DNA from: JBCAXA01 sp038749025
GTDB taxonomy: Bacteria; Pseudomonadota; Gammaproteobacteria; Steroidobacterales; Woeseiaceae
Length of the DNA stretch: 64,000 nucleotides
NCBI GenBank assembly: GCA_038749025.1
Contig: JBCDIL010000002.1
Location: 154,209 to 218,208 of the forward strand
Direction: 5' to 3'
Part shown: piece after piece, positions 49,866-59,038 of the stretch
Position numbering within the stretch: position 1 is the first letter of the stretch
How the letters are laid out: the number at the start of each line of letters is the position of its first letter
Translations under genes and position numbers: made by a program
The notes under the pieces: model-generated
Seen by the model: only the letters and a program-made list of their open reading frames with translations
Database searches by the model: none
What the model was told of the DNA's origin: nothing

Positions 49866-50954
49866 ATGCCTTCTTCACTCACTGATCTTCGTGCCCGTTT
49901 AGACGCGGTCGACGCCGAGTTGTTGCAACTCGTTGCCGAGAGGCAGCGCATTATTGGCGACATCGGCCAGAGCAAACGGGGTACGGGGCGCGCGACTCGA
50001 GACTTCGCTCGTGAGAAAGAGGTTATAGACGCGGCGCGCGAGCACGCTCGGGGGCTAACGGTGGATCCCGATTTGGCCGAGGACTTAATGACGAGCCTGA
50101 TTCGTGCGTCATTGACCGCCCAAGAAGAAGCGCGGGTGGCGGCTGAAGGGCGCGGCGACGGGCGGCGCGTGTTGGTCATCGGCGGTGCCGGCAAGATGGG
50201 GCGCTGGTTCGTCCGTTACTTTCAATCGCTAAAGTTTCACGTCACTGTCGCTGATCCATCGCCGTGTGACATCGCCGATGCGCAGTTCAGTGATTGGCAA
50301 AGCGCCGGACATGACGCCGACATTATTGTCGTCGCGACCGAACTCGCGATCTCCGCAACGATATTAAGCGAACTTGCCGATGCTGGGCCGCGGGGCTTGA
50401 TTTTCGACATCGGCTCCTTGAAATCGCCGCTTCGCGCGGCCTTGGAACGGGCGGCTAAGAACGGTCTCAAAATCGCTAGTCTTCACCCGATGTTCGGCCC
50501 CGCGACCCGCTTGCTGTCCGGTCGCCATATGATCTTCGTCGATGCCGGTTGCCCAGAGGCCACGGCGGCGGCCAAGCAACTGTTCGGTGCGACGATGGTC
50601 GAGCAGGTTGATATGCAGCTCGACGAACATGACCGCTTAATCGCCTACGTTCTGGGTCTGTCGCACGCCGCCAATATCGCTTTTTTCACGGCTTTGGCCG
50701 AAAGCGGCGAGGCGGCACCGAAGCTCAAACAAATGAGCAGCACAACCTTCGATGCGCAATTGCGCGTGGCCCGCGAAGTGGCGGCGGAGAGTCCGTCACT
50801 GTACTTCGAGATTCAGCATCTCAACGACTTCGGTCTCGATCCGTTGGAATCATTAGCGGATGCAACCGATCGTTTGCGCGATGCGGTCAAAGGCGGCGAT
50901 GCGAGCGCGTTCGCCGAGCTAATGCGCAATGGCGCCGCCTATTTCGAGCGTTAA
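49866..50954 (+). CDS. tyrA: bifunctional chorismate mutase/prephenate dehydrogenase (T-protein)
   Basis: 362 aa. N-terminal AroQ chorismate mutase (residues 1-90: LRARLDAVDAELLQLVAERQRIIGDIGQSKR, with R11-, R28- and K-type catalytic residues) fused to an NAD-dependent prephenate dehydrogenase (from about 98: VLVIGGAGKMGRWFVRYFQSLKFHVTVADPS; GLIFDIGSLKSPLR; SLHPMFGPATRLLSGRHMIF). Same fusion as E. coli TyrA. ATG 49866 fits the AroQ start; the frame is open to 49791 but that part is non-homologous. Divergent from pdxH. Confidence 0.94.
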   Translation: MPSSLTDLRARLDAVDAELLQLVAERQRIIGDIGQSKRGTGRATRDFAREKEVIDAAREHARGLTVDPDLAEDLMTSLIRASLTAQEEARVAAEGRGDGRRVLVIGGAGKMGRWFVRYFQSLKFHVTVADPSPCDIADAQFSDWQSAGHDADIIVVATELAISATILSELADAGPRGLIFDIGSLKSPLRAALERAAKNGLKIASLHPMFGPATRLLSGRHMIFVDAGCPEATAAAKQLFGATMVEQVDMQLDEHDRLIAYVLGLSHAANIAFFTALAESGEAAPKLKQMSSTTFDAQLRVAREVAAESPSLYFEIQHLNDFGLDPLESLADATDRLRDAVKGGDASAFAELMRNGAAYFER

Positions 50955-51014
50955 ATCACCGCGCTGACCGGGCCCCAGTTGCCAGTTTTGCGACAAATAA
51001 TGGAACATGGGCCC

Positions 51015-51614
51015 ATGTCCCGCGACGACGACAACATCGACGAAGCTGGTTTTCGCGCCAACGTAGGCATTGTGCTGGCCAACGCCAAGGGCAAACTGCT
51101 GCTCGCGGGACGCGCCGGACGCCGTGGGTGGCAATTTCCGCAAGGCGGAATCCATGCGAGCGAGAGCCCCGAAGAGGCGATGTATCGGGAATTGCACGAA
51201 GAGCTCGGCCTCGTTGCGGACGATGTGTCAATGCTCGGCTCGACCACTGATTGGATTCGCTACCGCTTGCCGAAGCGCTATATACGGCGTCATTCGACAC
51301 CGGTTTGCATCGGCCAGAAGCAGCGCTGGTTCGTTTTGCGGCTCGACGCGGCCGAGAACCGGATTCGGTTCGACGCCACAGACAAGCCCGAGTTCGATCG
51401 GTGGCGCTGGGTCGATTATTGGCGACCGGTCAACGAAGTGATTTATTTTAAACGGCGGGTTTACGCCCAGGCGTTGTCGGAGCTCGGTGGGCTGCTCTAC
51501 CCGGACGGCTTGCCGCGGCAACCGAATTGGTGGCCCCAGCGGTGGCGCAGCGCCTTCGAGCGAGATTTAAAGCGGGCTGGACTCGCGCCAAACTTCAAAA
51601 GGGCTTCACGATAG
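51015..51614 (+). CDS. rppH: RNA pyrophosphohydrolase RppH
   Basis: 199 aa Nudix enzyme that removes pyrophosphate from mRNA 5' ends to start RNase E decay. FRANVGIVLANAKGKLLLAGRAGRRGWQFPQGGIHASESPEEAMYRELHEELGL contains the complete Nudix box (GG-x5-E...REL-x2-E-x-G). Then STTDWIRYRLPKRY and KQRWFVLRL, RppH-type. Extended basic C-terminus (ERDLKRAGLAPNFKRASR). ATG 51015 chosen; 51000 and 50979 are alternatives. The 3' end overlaps hemJ by 20 bases tail to tail. Confidence 0.93.
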   Translation: MSRDDDNIDEAGFRANVGIVLANAKGKLLLAGRAGRRGWQFPQGGIHASESPEEAMYRELHEELGLVADDVSMLGSTTDWIRYRLPKRYIRRHSTPVCIGQKQRWFVLRLDAAENRIRFDATDKPEFDRWRWVDYWRPVNEVIYFKRRVYAQALSELGGLLYPDGLPRQPNWWPQRWRSAFERDLKRAGLAPNFKRASR

Positions 51615-52023
51615 CGAGGAACACGATCGCGAACAGATAGATGGCAGGAATCTCATTGAAAAAGCGCAGCCAGCGCGCGTTCACCGGGTAATCCGGGTCG
51701 CGCAACCGCTTTATCCAAACCCAGCACCACCCGTGGTGAACGACGAGTAGCAGCAGCAGTACGAGCTTGACGTGGAACCAGCCCATGGACAGCGCATAAC
51801 CAAAAGTCGCCGTCGATACCGTCCAAATACCAAAAACGAACGTCAGCACGCCGCCGAGCGTCATGATGCTAAACAGACGCCGCTCCATGGTCTGAAACAT
51901 CGTGTGGTTAGCCTCGCCAGAGGCACTCGCGTGGTATATGAACAAGCGCGGCAGGTAAAACAGACCGGCAAACCATGTCACCATGAAAATCAGGTGCAGG
52001 GCTTTGATCCACAGGGCAAACAT
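51595..52023 (-). CDS. hemJ: protoporphyrinogen IX oxidase HemJ
   Basis: 142 aa, four membrane helices. The opening LWIKALHLIFMVTWFAGLFYLPRLFIYH contains the conserved His and Trp of HemJ (H10-type heme-linked residue). GWFHVKLVLLLLLVVHHGWCWVWIKRL has the second conserved Lys/His set, and RWLRFFNEIPAIYLFAIVFLAIVKP ends the family signature. HemJ oxidises protoporphyrinogen IX in heme synthesis in bacteria lacking HemG/HemY. ATG 52023 is used. Confidence 0.9.
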   Translation of the reverse strand: MFALWIKALHLIFMVTWFAGLFYLPRLFIYHASASGEANHTMFQTMERRLFSIMTLGGVLTFVFGIWTVSTATFGYALSMGWFHVKLVLLLLLVVHHGWCWVWIKRLRDPDYPVNARWLRFFNEIPAIYLFAIVFLAIVKPF

Positions 52024-52181
52024 GCTGGACTCCAGACTCGCGGTGCGCAGTATGTCCGATTTCGTGATAGCGCGCACTGTTTGTTGGCGCGCGAACGCCT
52101 TAACATAAAAGCGTCGTCGAGCGGGGGCCTAATGAGCGGCTCGACACCTCTATCGATAACGTACTAGGACGTTGATTTTTA

Positions 52182-52907
52182 ATGGCTAAACCAATGCGAC
52201 GCCGCAGTGATGAGCGCCTGCGCTGGTACCTGGCCATCGGCGGGGTCGCCATGCTGGCGGGCGGTTACCTTATTTTTGAGATGGGCCGGGTCAGCGCCGA
52301 TTACAACACCTTCGAGGTCGCGGCCGAGCGCCGAACGCACCGCGCAAGCATCGGTGAGTTGGAAGCCACCATCGCCGAGTTGCGCGAGACGATTGTGCAA
52401 AATGAGACCATTCAGGCCACTGATCGAGAAGCCTACCGCGCCGTGGAGCAAAACCTCGGTCAGCTGCAGTCGAAAATTCAGGAGCAGCGCGAGGCCATCG
52501 CGTTCTACCGCGGCATCATATCGCCCGCGGCGAGCAACGCCGGCTTGCAGATTCAGAATCTGCAGCTTTTGCGCGGTACTGACGAGGCAACGTACCGTCT
52601 GCGCATGACGCTCGTTCAGGTCAAGCAACACCACCGCGAGGTCTACGGCAAAGTCAATTTGAGTGTCGACGGGGCGCAAGATGGCGAGGCGGTCAGTTAC
52701 CCGCTAAGCCAGCTGTTAGACGACGATGAGAAAAAACGTTGGAACTACGGCTTTCGCTATTTCCAGGATTTTGAACGACGGCTAGCGCTACCCGATGGCT
52801 TTAGTCCGCTTACGGTTAACATCGAATTGGTACCGAAGGGTGCCGGTAACGTTGGCTTGAAGCAGAGTTTTCCGTGGTCGACGAGCCCGGACCAAAGCGC
52901 TGGCTGA
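52182..52907 (+). CDS. membrane-anchored coiled-coil protein (DUF6776-like)
   Basis: 241 aa. One N-terminal membrane helix (WYLAIGGVAMLAGGYLIFEMG) with cytoplasmic basic leader (RRRSDER), a heptad-rich coiled coil (about residues 55-105), then a beta-rich C-terminal domain (LQIQNLQLLRGTDEATYRLRMTLVQVKQHHREVYGKVNLSVDG). Proteins of this layout regularly precede a bactofilin gene in Gammaproteobacteria, as here (60-base gap). Probably partners the bactofilin in a membrane scaffold; inference from context. Confidence 0.75.
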   Translation: MAKPMRRRSDERLRWYLAIGGVAMLAGGYLIFEMGRVSADYNTFEVAAERRTHRASIGELEATIAELRETIVQNETIQATDREAYRAVEQNLGQLQSKIQEQREAIAFYRGIISPAASNAGLQIQNLQLLRGTDEATYRLRMTLVQVKQHHREVYGKVNLSVDGAQDGEAVSYPLSQLLDDDEKKRWNYGFRYFQDFERRLALPDGFSPLTVNIELVPKGAGNVGLKQSFPWSTSPDQSAG

Positions 52908-52967
52908 GAGCCGGCAGACGGTTGTGCCTCGCACAGCCACAAATCCGTTACAGGGGAAGGTATAGAG

Positions 52968-53426
52968 ATGTTTGGACGAAAATCACAACGCCCGGCCGCC
53001 ATCGATACGCTGGTCGGACCAGGTTCGAAAGTGCAGGGTGATCTCGTGTTCTCGGGCGGCTGCCATATCGACGGGACCGTTCACGGCAATGTGTCAGCTG
53101 AGGAAAACGACGACCAGTCGACGCTCAGCATCGCCGAAAACGGCAACATCGAAGGGGATGTGGTCGTGCCTTATGTAGTGCTGAACGGCACCGTAAAAGG
53201 CGATGTTTATGCGAGTGAGCGCGTCGAGTTGCGCCCAACGGCCCGCGTTACGGGCAACGTCTATTACAACCTGATTGAAATGGCCATCGGCGCCGAAATC
53301 AACGGCAAATTGGTCCACAAGCCTGAAGCTAAGCCAGAAATCAAACCGGAGGCCAAGGCTGAGTCACCGCCGAAGGATGGGGCAGACACCAAGCGGATGC
53401 CGGCACCGAACCTGTCCGGTAGCTAA
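52968..53426 (+). CDS. bactofilin
   Basis: 152 aa. Bactofilin beta-helix core (about residues 12-115) with the characteristic repeating hydrophobic pattern: TLVGPGSKVQGDLVFSGGCHIDGTVHGNV, LSIAENGNIEGDVVVPYVVLNGTVKGDVYASERVELRPTARVTGNVYYNLIEMAIGAEINGKL. A Lys/Glu/Pro-rich tail follows (PEAKPEIKPEAKAE). Forms nucleotide-free cytoskeletal filaments that localise cell-wall enzymes. AGGGGAAGG upstream of ATG 52968 is strong. Upstream membrane coiled-coil gene and nearby M23 endopeptidase fit the usual pairing. Confidence 0.93.
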   Translation: MFGRKSQRPAAIDTLVGPGSKVQGDLVFSGGCHIDGTVHGNVSAEENDDQSTLSIAENGNIEGDVVVPYVVLNGTVKGDVYASERVELRPTARVTGNVYYNLIEMAIGAEINGKLVHKPEAKPEIKPEAKAESPPKDGADTKRMPAPNLSGS

Positions 53427-53500
53427 CGCGCTGAACTCGCGGGCCGCCCGTCGGTCCGAGCGAGTAGATCACAGACGACTAACCGTGGGATACTCTCCCT

Positions 53501-53872
53501 ATGACTGATCCCGTAACGCCAACGGTCGGCGACGCCCATGCGCCCGACCCACTGATCTTCACCGAGTCCGCCGCGCGCAAAGTGGGCGAGTTGATTCGCG
53601 ACGAAGACAACCCAAACCTTAAGCTGCGCGTCTTTATTTCGGGCGGCGGCTGTTCGGGATTCCAGTACGGATTTACGTTCGACGAGCAGATCGAGGACGG
53701 CGACACGAGCGTCGTCCGTGAAGGGGTCACGTTAATTGTCGACCCGATGAGCGTCCAATACCTCATGGGTGCCGAAATCGACTACAAGGAAGATCTTGAG
53801 GGCGCCCAGTTTGTTATTCGCAATCCGAACGCGACGACAACGTGTGGCTGCGGTTCCTCCTTCTCAGTCTGA
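53501..53872 (+). CDS. erpA: iron-sulfur cluster insertion protein ErpA
   Basis: 123 aa A-type Fe-S carrier. The three cluster cysteines are present: SGGGCSGFQYGF and the C-terminal TCGCGSSFSV. LRVFISGGGCSG and NPNATTTCGCGSSFSV are diagnostic. Delivers Fe-S clusters to IspG/IspH and respiratory enzymes. It follows the bactofilin gene by about 75 bases and its 3' end overlaps the ppx frame by 29 bases. Confidence 0.96.
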   Translation: MTDPVTPTVGDAHAPDPLIFTESAARKVGELIRDEDNPNLKLRVFISGGGCSGFQYGFTFDEQIEDGDTSVVREGVTLIVDPMSVQYLMGAEIDYKEDLEGAQFVIRNPNATTTCGCGSSFSV

Positions 53873-55397
53873 ATCCATCTCTCGGCTAGCCGCCGCTAGC
53901 GAACCCTCCGAGCAGGTCATCGCGGCTGTCGACCTCGGATCCAACAGTTTTCACACCGTTGTCGCAACGCTGCGTCACGGGCAGCTCACCATTATTGACC
54001 GGCTACGCGAAACCGTTCGGCTCGCCGAGGGGCTGGGTCGCGACGGTGTGTTGGCTGAGCCATCAAAGGAGCGAGCTCTCGCAGCGTTGTCACGCATCGG
54101 GGAACGCCTGCGCGACATGCGCGCGGCCAATGTCCGTGCGGCGGGAACCAACGCGCTTCGCCGTGCCGGCGACGATCACACATTTTTGTCGAAAGCCGAA
54201 AAAGCACTCGGCCACCCGATTGAGGTGGTGTCCGGTATCGAAGAGGCGCGTCTGGTCTACCTTGGGGTTGCGCACAGTTTGCCGCCGTACGACGGCCGTC
54301 GCGTCGTTATCGACATCGGCGGTGGCAGTACCGAGCTAATCGTTGGCGAAGGATTCAAGACGCGGGACCTGCAGAGTCTGTCGATGGGTGCCGTTATGGT
54401 CACCGAATCTTTCTTTCCGGACGGCAAACTAACGCGGCAGCGGTTCGACGCCGCTCGCGAGATGGCGCGGCTGAAACTGCGTCCGGTGAAGCGTAAGTTC
54501 CGTGCGAAAGGTGCTGTTCAGAGTATCGGTACGTCCGGGACGATACTCGCTGCGGAACGCATTATCACTGCGCTCGGTTTGCGCACCGGCGGCGGTATCG
54601 ATGTCGACAGCCTTGAACAGCTAATCGACAAATTAACCGCTGCTGGCAGCATCCCAAGAATTGACTTACCGGGGTTGTCAGCACGCCGTTCCGAAGTCAT
54701 CGCTGGAGGGCTCGCTATTTTGGTTGAGGCGCTACGTGCGCTAAAGATTAGTGTTTTACAGACCTCCGATGGCGCACTACGCGAGGGACTGCTGTACGAC
54801 TTGGTGGGTCGTATCCACGCGGAGGATGCGCGTGTAGCAACCGTCGCGGCAATGGTCAGCCGCTACCATGTCGACACGGATCATACCGAGGCGATCGCCG
54901 CGACGGCGGAACGCCTTCGGGTGATGGTGGCGGAGTCATGGTCGCTTGACGATGACGCGTCGCGCGCCATGCTCAATTGGGCTGCACATCTGCATGAGAT
55001 CGGACTCGATATCGCTCATCGCAATTTCCATAAACACGGTGCGTACATTGTTGCGCACGCCGATATGCCCGGTTTTCCAGCGAGCGAGCAACAGGGCCTG
55101 GCTGCCTTGATCGATGCGCAGCGCAAGGCGCTAGCGATGCCCGATCTGGATCATTACCCGAAATCGCGGCGGCGTAAAATGCTGCGGTTAGCGGTTGTGT
55201 TTCGGCTAGCCTTAGCGTTGCACCGCTCGCGAAGCTCGCGGCCGCCACCCGACGTAACGTTGCGTGCTAAGGGGTCGCGAATACGGCTGTCGTTCGATGA
55301 GTCTGGCTTTCTTGCAGCAACGCCGCTGACGCGTGCCGATCTTGCGCGGGAAGCGCGTCTGTTTGCCGATGCAGGCTTTGACCTTGAGGTCTCTTAG
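53844..55397 (+). CDS. ppx: exopolyphosphatase (Ppx/GppA family)
   Basis: 517 aa. Hydrolyses terminal phosphates from polyphosphate. Sugar-kinase/Hsp70-like fold: AAVDLGSNSFHTVVATLRHG, AGTNALRRAGD, VSGIEEARLVYLGV, VIDIGGGSTELIVG (phosphate loop), QSIGTSGTILAAERI, and a C-terminal HD-type helical domain (NWAAHLHEIGLDIAHRNFHKHGAYIV). The domain length favours Ppx over GppA, though the two are hard to separate by eye. GTG 53844 is the only reasonable start; it overlaps erpA and lacks a clear ribosome-binding site. The 3' end overlaps ppk1 by 4 bases. Confidence 0.9.
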   Translation: MAAVPPSQSESISRLAAASEPSEQVIAAVDLGSNSFHTVVATLRHGQLTIIDRLRETVRLAEGLGRDGVLAEPSKERALAALSRIGERLRDMRAANVRAAGTNALRRAGDDHTFLSKAEKALGHPIEVVSGIEEARLVYLGVAHSLPPYDGRRVVIDIGGGSTELIVGEGFKTRDLQSLSMGAVMVTESFFPDGKLTRQRFDAAREMARLKLRPVKRKFRAKGAVQSIGTSGTILAAERIITALGLRTGGGIDVDSLEQLIDKLTAAGSIPRIDLPGLSARRSEVIAGGLAILVEALRALKISVLQTSDGALREGLLYDLVGRIHAEDARVATVAAMVSRYHVDTDHTEAIAATAERLRVMVAESWSLDDDASRAMLNWAAHLHEIGLDIAHRNFHKHGAYIVAHADMPGFPASEQQGLAALIDAQRKALAMPDLDHYPKSRRRKMLRLAVVFRLALALHRSRSSRPPPDVTLRAKGSRIRLSFDESGFLAATPLTRADLAREARLFADAGFDLEVS

Positions 55398-57457
55398 GCC
55401 GAGTTCTGCTCGATAAGCGTCGGTTGCGCGGCAATCCTCTCCGCCCCAGCCTCGGCGTCGACACGCACGTAACCGCCATCAGGCTGCAACAGCCAAGCCT
55501 GCGAGTTGTCGGCGAGATACAAGTCGAGCTCGGCGCGGATACGCTGGCGGTGCGCTCGGCGAAGGATCGGGAAACATACCTCAATGCGGCGGAAAAAATT
55601 CCGATCCATCCAGTCGGCGCTGGCGCAATAGATCCGCTCCCGGCCATCGTTGTGAAAACAATAGACGCGCGAGTGTTCGAGAAATCGGCCGATGATCGAG
55701 CGAACCCGAATATTTTCCGATACGCCAGCAATTCCAGGCCGTAATGAGCAAATGCCGCGAACGATCAGGTCAATTTGTACGCCAGCGGCAGAGGCGGCAT
55801 ACAACGCCTCGATCACTTGCGGCTCAATCAGCGCGTTCAATTTCGCGATAATCCGCGCCGATTTACCGGCCCGTGCGTTCGCCGCTTCGCGTTCGATCCA
55901 TTCGATAATCTGCGTATGCAACTGGAATGGCGATGTGATGATGTGCCGAAGTTTGCGACTCGGTGTCAAGCTGGTCATTTGCATGAAGACTTCATGCACG
56001 TCCCGACCGAGTTCCTCGTTACCCGACATCAAACTGTAGTCGGTGTACAAGCGCGCGGTCTTCGGGTGGTAGTTGCCGGTACCCAGGTGCACGTAACGGC
56101 GGGGACCATCGGCTTCCCGACGAACGATTAACAACATCTTGGCATGCGTCTTATAGCCAATGACGCCGTAAACGACGTGGGCGCCCGCTTCTTGTAGGCG
56201 GTTTGCTAACTCGATATTGGCCGCCTCGTCGGACCGCGCCATCAGTTCGATGATCACCGTCACTTCTTTGCCGTTATACGCGGCGTCGACCAAGTGCTTG
56301 ACGATCAGTGAGTCTGGCCCGGTTCGGTACAGTGTTTGCTTGATGGCTAACACGGCCGGGTCGGCCGCCGCTTGCGCGAGCAAGTCGATCACCGGCGAGA
56401 ACGATTGAAAGGGCTGATGAATGAGTACATCTTTCGCGGCCAGCGCATCGAACGTGTTCTCGTACGCTTTCAGTGCATCGGGTACGCCAGGCGTGTAGCC
56501 GTGAAAAAGAAGATCCGTCTTTGATGTTTCTTCGCAAATAGCCAGCAAGCGGTTCAGATTAACCGGTCCGTTAACAAGAAATAGATGCGCTCGGTTGAGT
56601 TCAAAGTAATCAAGCAAAAATTGAGCAAGCTCATCCGGGCAGTCACTCGAGACTTCTAGCCGCACAACAGCGCCGTAGCGACTAGCCGCGAGCTCGCCTT
56701 CCAGCACACGGGCGAGATCGTCGACCTCCTCTTCGTCCACAAACAGGTCGCTGTTGCGTGTAACTCGAAACTGGTAGCAACCGGTTACCGTCATGCTTGG
56801 GAAAAGCTCGTCGACGAACGCTTGTATGACCGCCGATAACGAAATGTAACGCTCACTGCCATCGGCATCGTCCGGTAAGCGGAACAAGCGTGGTAACGAG
56901 CGCGGAGCTTGGACCAGACCGCGGTGACGCCGTCTGCCGAAGATGTCTTTGCCCTTTAAGCCAACAATAAAATTGAGGCTTTTGTTCAAAATACGTGGGA
57001 ACGGTCGCGAAGGATCCAGTGTCAACGGCGTTAAGACGGGCACGATCTGTTCTTGAAAGAGCGTGTGCATGTCCGCGAGCATCGCTCCGTCCCACGTCTC
57101 CCGACGGACGAAATGGACGCCAGCGTCGCGCATTGCTGGGATGAGCTCATCGTTCCAAATTTGGTATTGGCGCTCTACAATCGCGCGCGCCCGATCGAGC
57201 GCTTCAGTCAAAACATCGCCGGTGGCGAGTCCGTCAGGATCCGCAGACCCTGGTGCGATCGATGCACGCTGCTGTAAGCCGGAGACACGGATTTCGAAAA
57301 ACTCGTCCATGTTCGTCGAGGCGATACATAAAAAACGGAGCCGCTCGAGTAGCGGCATAGTCTCGTCACGCGCTTGCGCTTGGACCCTTGCATTGAACTC
57401 CAGCAGGCTGAACTCGCGATTGATCAACGACGGTGTTGCGGCGGCGGCGTCAGGCAC
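55394..57457 (-). CDS. ppk1: polyphosphate kinase 1
   Basis: 687 aa. Reversible synthesis of polyphosphate from ATP at the membrane. Opening LINREFSLLEFNARVQAQARDETMPLLERLRFLCIASTNMDEFFEIRVSGL is the Ppk1 signature. PLD-like catalytic parts: KQTLYRTGPDSLIVKHLVDAAYNGKEVTVIIELMARSDE, GYKTHAKMLLIVRREADGPRRYVHLGTGNYHPKTARLYTDYSLM (autophosphorylated His in HLGTGNYH), and a second HxK region (ICSLRPGIAGVSENIRVRSIIGRFLEHSR). GTG 57457. Convergent with ppx with a 4-base overlap at the 3' ends. Confidence 0.96.
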   Translation of the reverse strand: MPDAAAATPSLINREFSLLEFNARVQAQARDETMPLLERLRFLCIASTNMDEFFEIRVSGLQQRASIAPGSADPDGLATGDVLTEALDRARAIVERQYQIWNDELIPAMRDAGVHFVRRETWDGAMLADMHTLFQEQIVPVLTPLTLDPSRPFPRILNKSLNFIVGLKGKDIFGRRRHRGLVQAPRSLPRLFRLPDDADGSERYISLSAVIQAFVDELFPSMTVTGCYQFRVTRNSDLFVDEEEVDDLARVLEGELAASRYGAVVRLEVSSDCPDELAQFLLDYFELNRAHLFLVNGPVNLNRLLAICEETSKTDLLFHGYTPGVPDALKAYENTFDALAAKDVLIHQPFQSFSPVIDLLAQAAADPAVLAIKQTLYRTGPDSLIVKHLVDAAYNGKEVTVIIELMARSDEAANIELANRLQEAGAHVVYGVIGYKTHAKMLLIVRREADGPRRYVHLGTGNYHPKTARLYTDYSLMSGNEELGRDVHEVFMQMTSLTPSRKLRHIITSPFQLHTQIIEWIEREAANARAGKSARIIAKLNALIEPQVIEALYAASAAGVQIDLIVRGICSLRPGIAGVSENIRVRSIIGRFLEHSRVYCFHNDGRERIYCASADWMDRNFFRRIEVCFPILRRAHRQRIRAELDLYLADNSQAWLLQPDGGYVRVDAEAGAERIAAQPTLIEQNSA

Positions 57458-57526
57458 GGGGTGATCTCGACGGTAACGATACGCTGATGTTACCCGCCGA
57501 AGATGACAGTTCGAACGCGCGACGTC

Positions 57527-59038
57527 TCAGAATGATGGGGTTGGGGCGTAAATGGCGCCCGTGCGGCGTGGATCCGCTGCAGCCCCCGTACGGCCGTCGA
57601 CATGCCAAGCGGCGCCGACACCGCCAAAATACATGCTGAGACCGTCGTACCAAAGAACGCCGTCGTCGGCGAGCCCGAGTACACCCGGTTCGGCAGCGAC
57701 AACGAAGTCGTCCGCCGCGTACTCGATATGCAGCCGTGGGGCATTGATCGCCTCGCTAATGGCGACACCGTCGCACAGGACGGGCAACAGGGTTTGTGCG
57801 AGTGCTGTCGTTATACGGCTTGCTCCCGGCGAGCCGATGCTAATAATGTCGTCGCCGCGGCGGGCGCAACTCGGCGCCATGTTCGACATCAAGCGCGTTC
57901 CGGGCGACCCAGCGGCGAGCCCGAGTCGATTAAGATCGATTTCACCGAGACAATTGTTGAGCCATAAACCCGTACCTTCCGGCATATCACCCGAGCCGTA
58001 GCCTGACGACGCCGTGATGGCGCAACCGAGGCCATCGCTATCAACCGCCGACACGTGAATGGTCGAGCCGGACGTGCCACTGGCATCAATCCCAACACCG
58101 CGCAGCAGCGCCGCACTGTCAGCATCCAGGTCGTGACTCCTATCGAGCCGATCACGTCGAAAGCTCAAGACTCGCGGTAGTACGTCCCGCAGTGCCACTT
58201 GCCACGGTTCGCCGGGCGCACGCTTGTCGACCGTACTTTTCAATACCGCCGCCAGCATTGCGCCGCCGACCGCTGGTGGAGGATTGGTGGCAACCTGCCA
58301 AGCGCCGAGTGGAACGGTTAGCGCGGGCCGACACAGCGCTTCGTAGCGGCTGAGGTCGGCTAGACTGAGCGAGCCTCCATGGCGCTGCACGTACTCGAGT
58401 ACGCGCGCGCCGATGGCGCCGTTGTACAAGACGTCCGGTCCGTCCTTGGCGATCATTGCTAAGGTCTCCGCAAGGTGCGGTACATGCACGGCGTCACCGG
58501 CCGCCAGTAGTCTGTCGCCGGCGTACAGTGCAGCGCGGCTATCGGCTGAGCGCGAAAAGATCGGCTCGCCTGAGTACGTCAGGTAATAATGGCACGCTGT
58601 CGATAACGGGAATCCGTGACGAGCTGCCGTAATGGCAGGTTCGATCGTATGGCGCCATTCGCCAGCGCCAAAGCGATCCCAAGCGGCGTACAACGCCGCG
58701 AGCGTGCCCGGTGTTGCCACAGAACCCGCGCCGACTAAGGTCGTGACACCACCGCCGTAGCGCATAGTCACGCTTGCCACCCGACCGTCTTGCGTCGCGA
58801 TCTGGCTGTCGCGGCCGGGGACCGCCACATTGCCATCGAAGGTAACCGGCGCTTGGCCGGGAGCCCAAACCGTTACAAATCCACCGCCGGCCAGTGAACA
58901 AACGCCCGGCTCGGTATTGATTGCGACTTGTGCAGCGGCTAGTGCAACGTCGACCGCGTTGCCCCCTCGTCTCGCCGCGAATGCGGCAGCATCGGCTGCG
59001 ATGACGGAGGGAGTGGCGACGGCGACCTGTCGCGTCAC
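57527..59038 (-). CDS. gamma-glutamyltranspeptidase homologue (Ntn-hydrolase)
   Basis: 503 aa from GTG 59038, which overlaps the anmK stop by GTGA. GGT fold: N-terminal VATPSVIAADAAAFAARRGGNAVDVALAAAQVAINTEPGVCSLAGGGF and a C-terminal processed domain beginning at the nucleophile. T326 in GSTIHVSAVDSDG is at the position of the autoprocessing Thr (family TTHFSVVD). SGDMPEGTGLWLNNCLGEIDLN and GSPGASRI are the later substrate motifs. No signal peptide on this start, whereas typical GGTs are exported. Substrate may be a gamma-glutamyl or acyl-amide compound linked to cell-wall recycling. Confidence 0.8.
   Translation of the reverse strand: MTRQVAVATPSVIAADAAAFAARRGGNAVDVALAAAQVAINTEPGVCSLAGGGFVTVWAPGQAPVTFDGNVAVPGRDSQIATQDGRVASVTMRYGGGVTTLVGAGSVATPGTLAALYAAWDRFGAGEWRHTIEPAITAARHGFPLSTACHYYLTYSGEPIFSRSADSRAALYAGDRLLAAGDAVHVPHLAETLAMIAKDGPDVLYNGAIGARVLEYVQRHGGSLSLADLSRYEALCRPALTVPLGAWQVATNPPPAVGGAMLAAVLKSTVDKRAPGEPWQVALRDVLPRVLSFRRDRLDRSHDLDADSAALLRGVGIDASGTSGSTIHVSAVDSDGLGCAITASSGYGSGDMPEGTGLWLNNCLGEIDLNRLGLAAGSPGTRLMSNMAPSCARRGDDIISIGSPGASRITTALAQTLLPVLCDGVAISEAINAPRLHIEYAADDFVVAAEPGVLGLADDGVLWYDGLSMYFGGVGAAWHVDGRTGAAADPRRTGAIYAPTPSF

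Noticed and set aside
57552..58001. Plus-strand frames opposite the GGT homologue
   Set aside because: No homology and no ribosome-binding site; antisense shadows.
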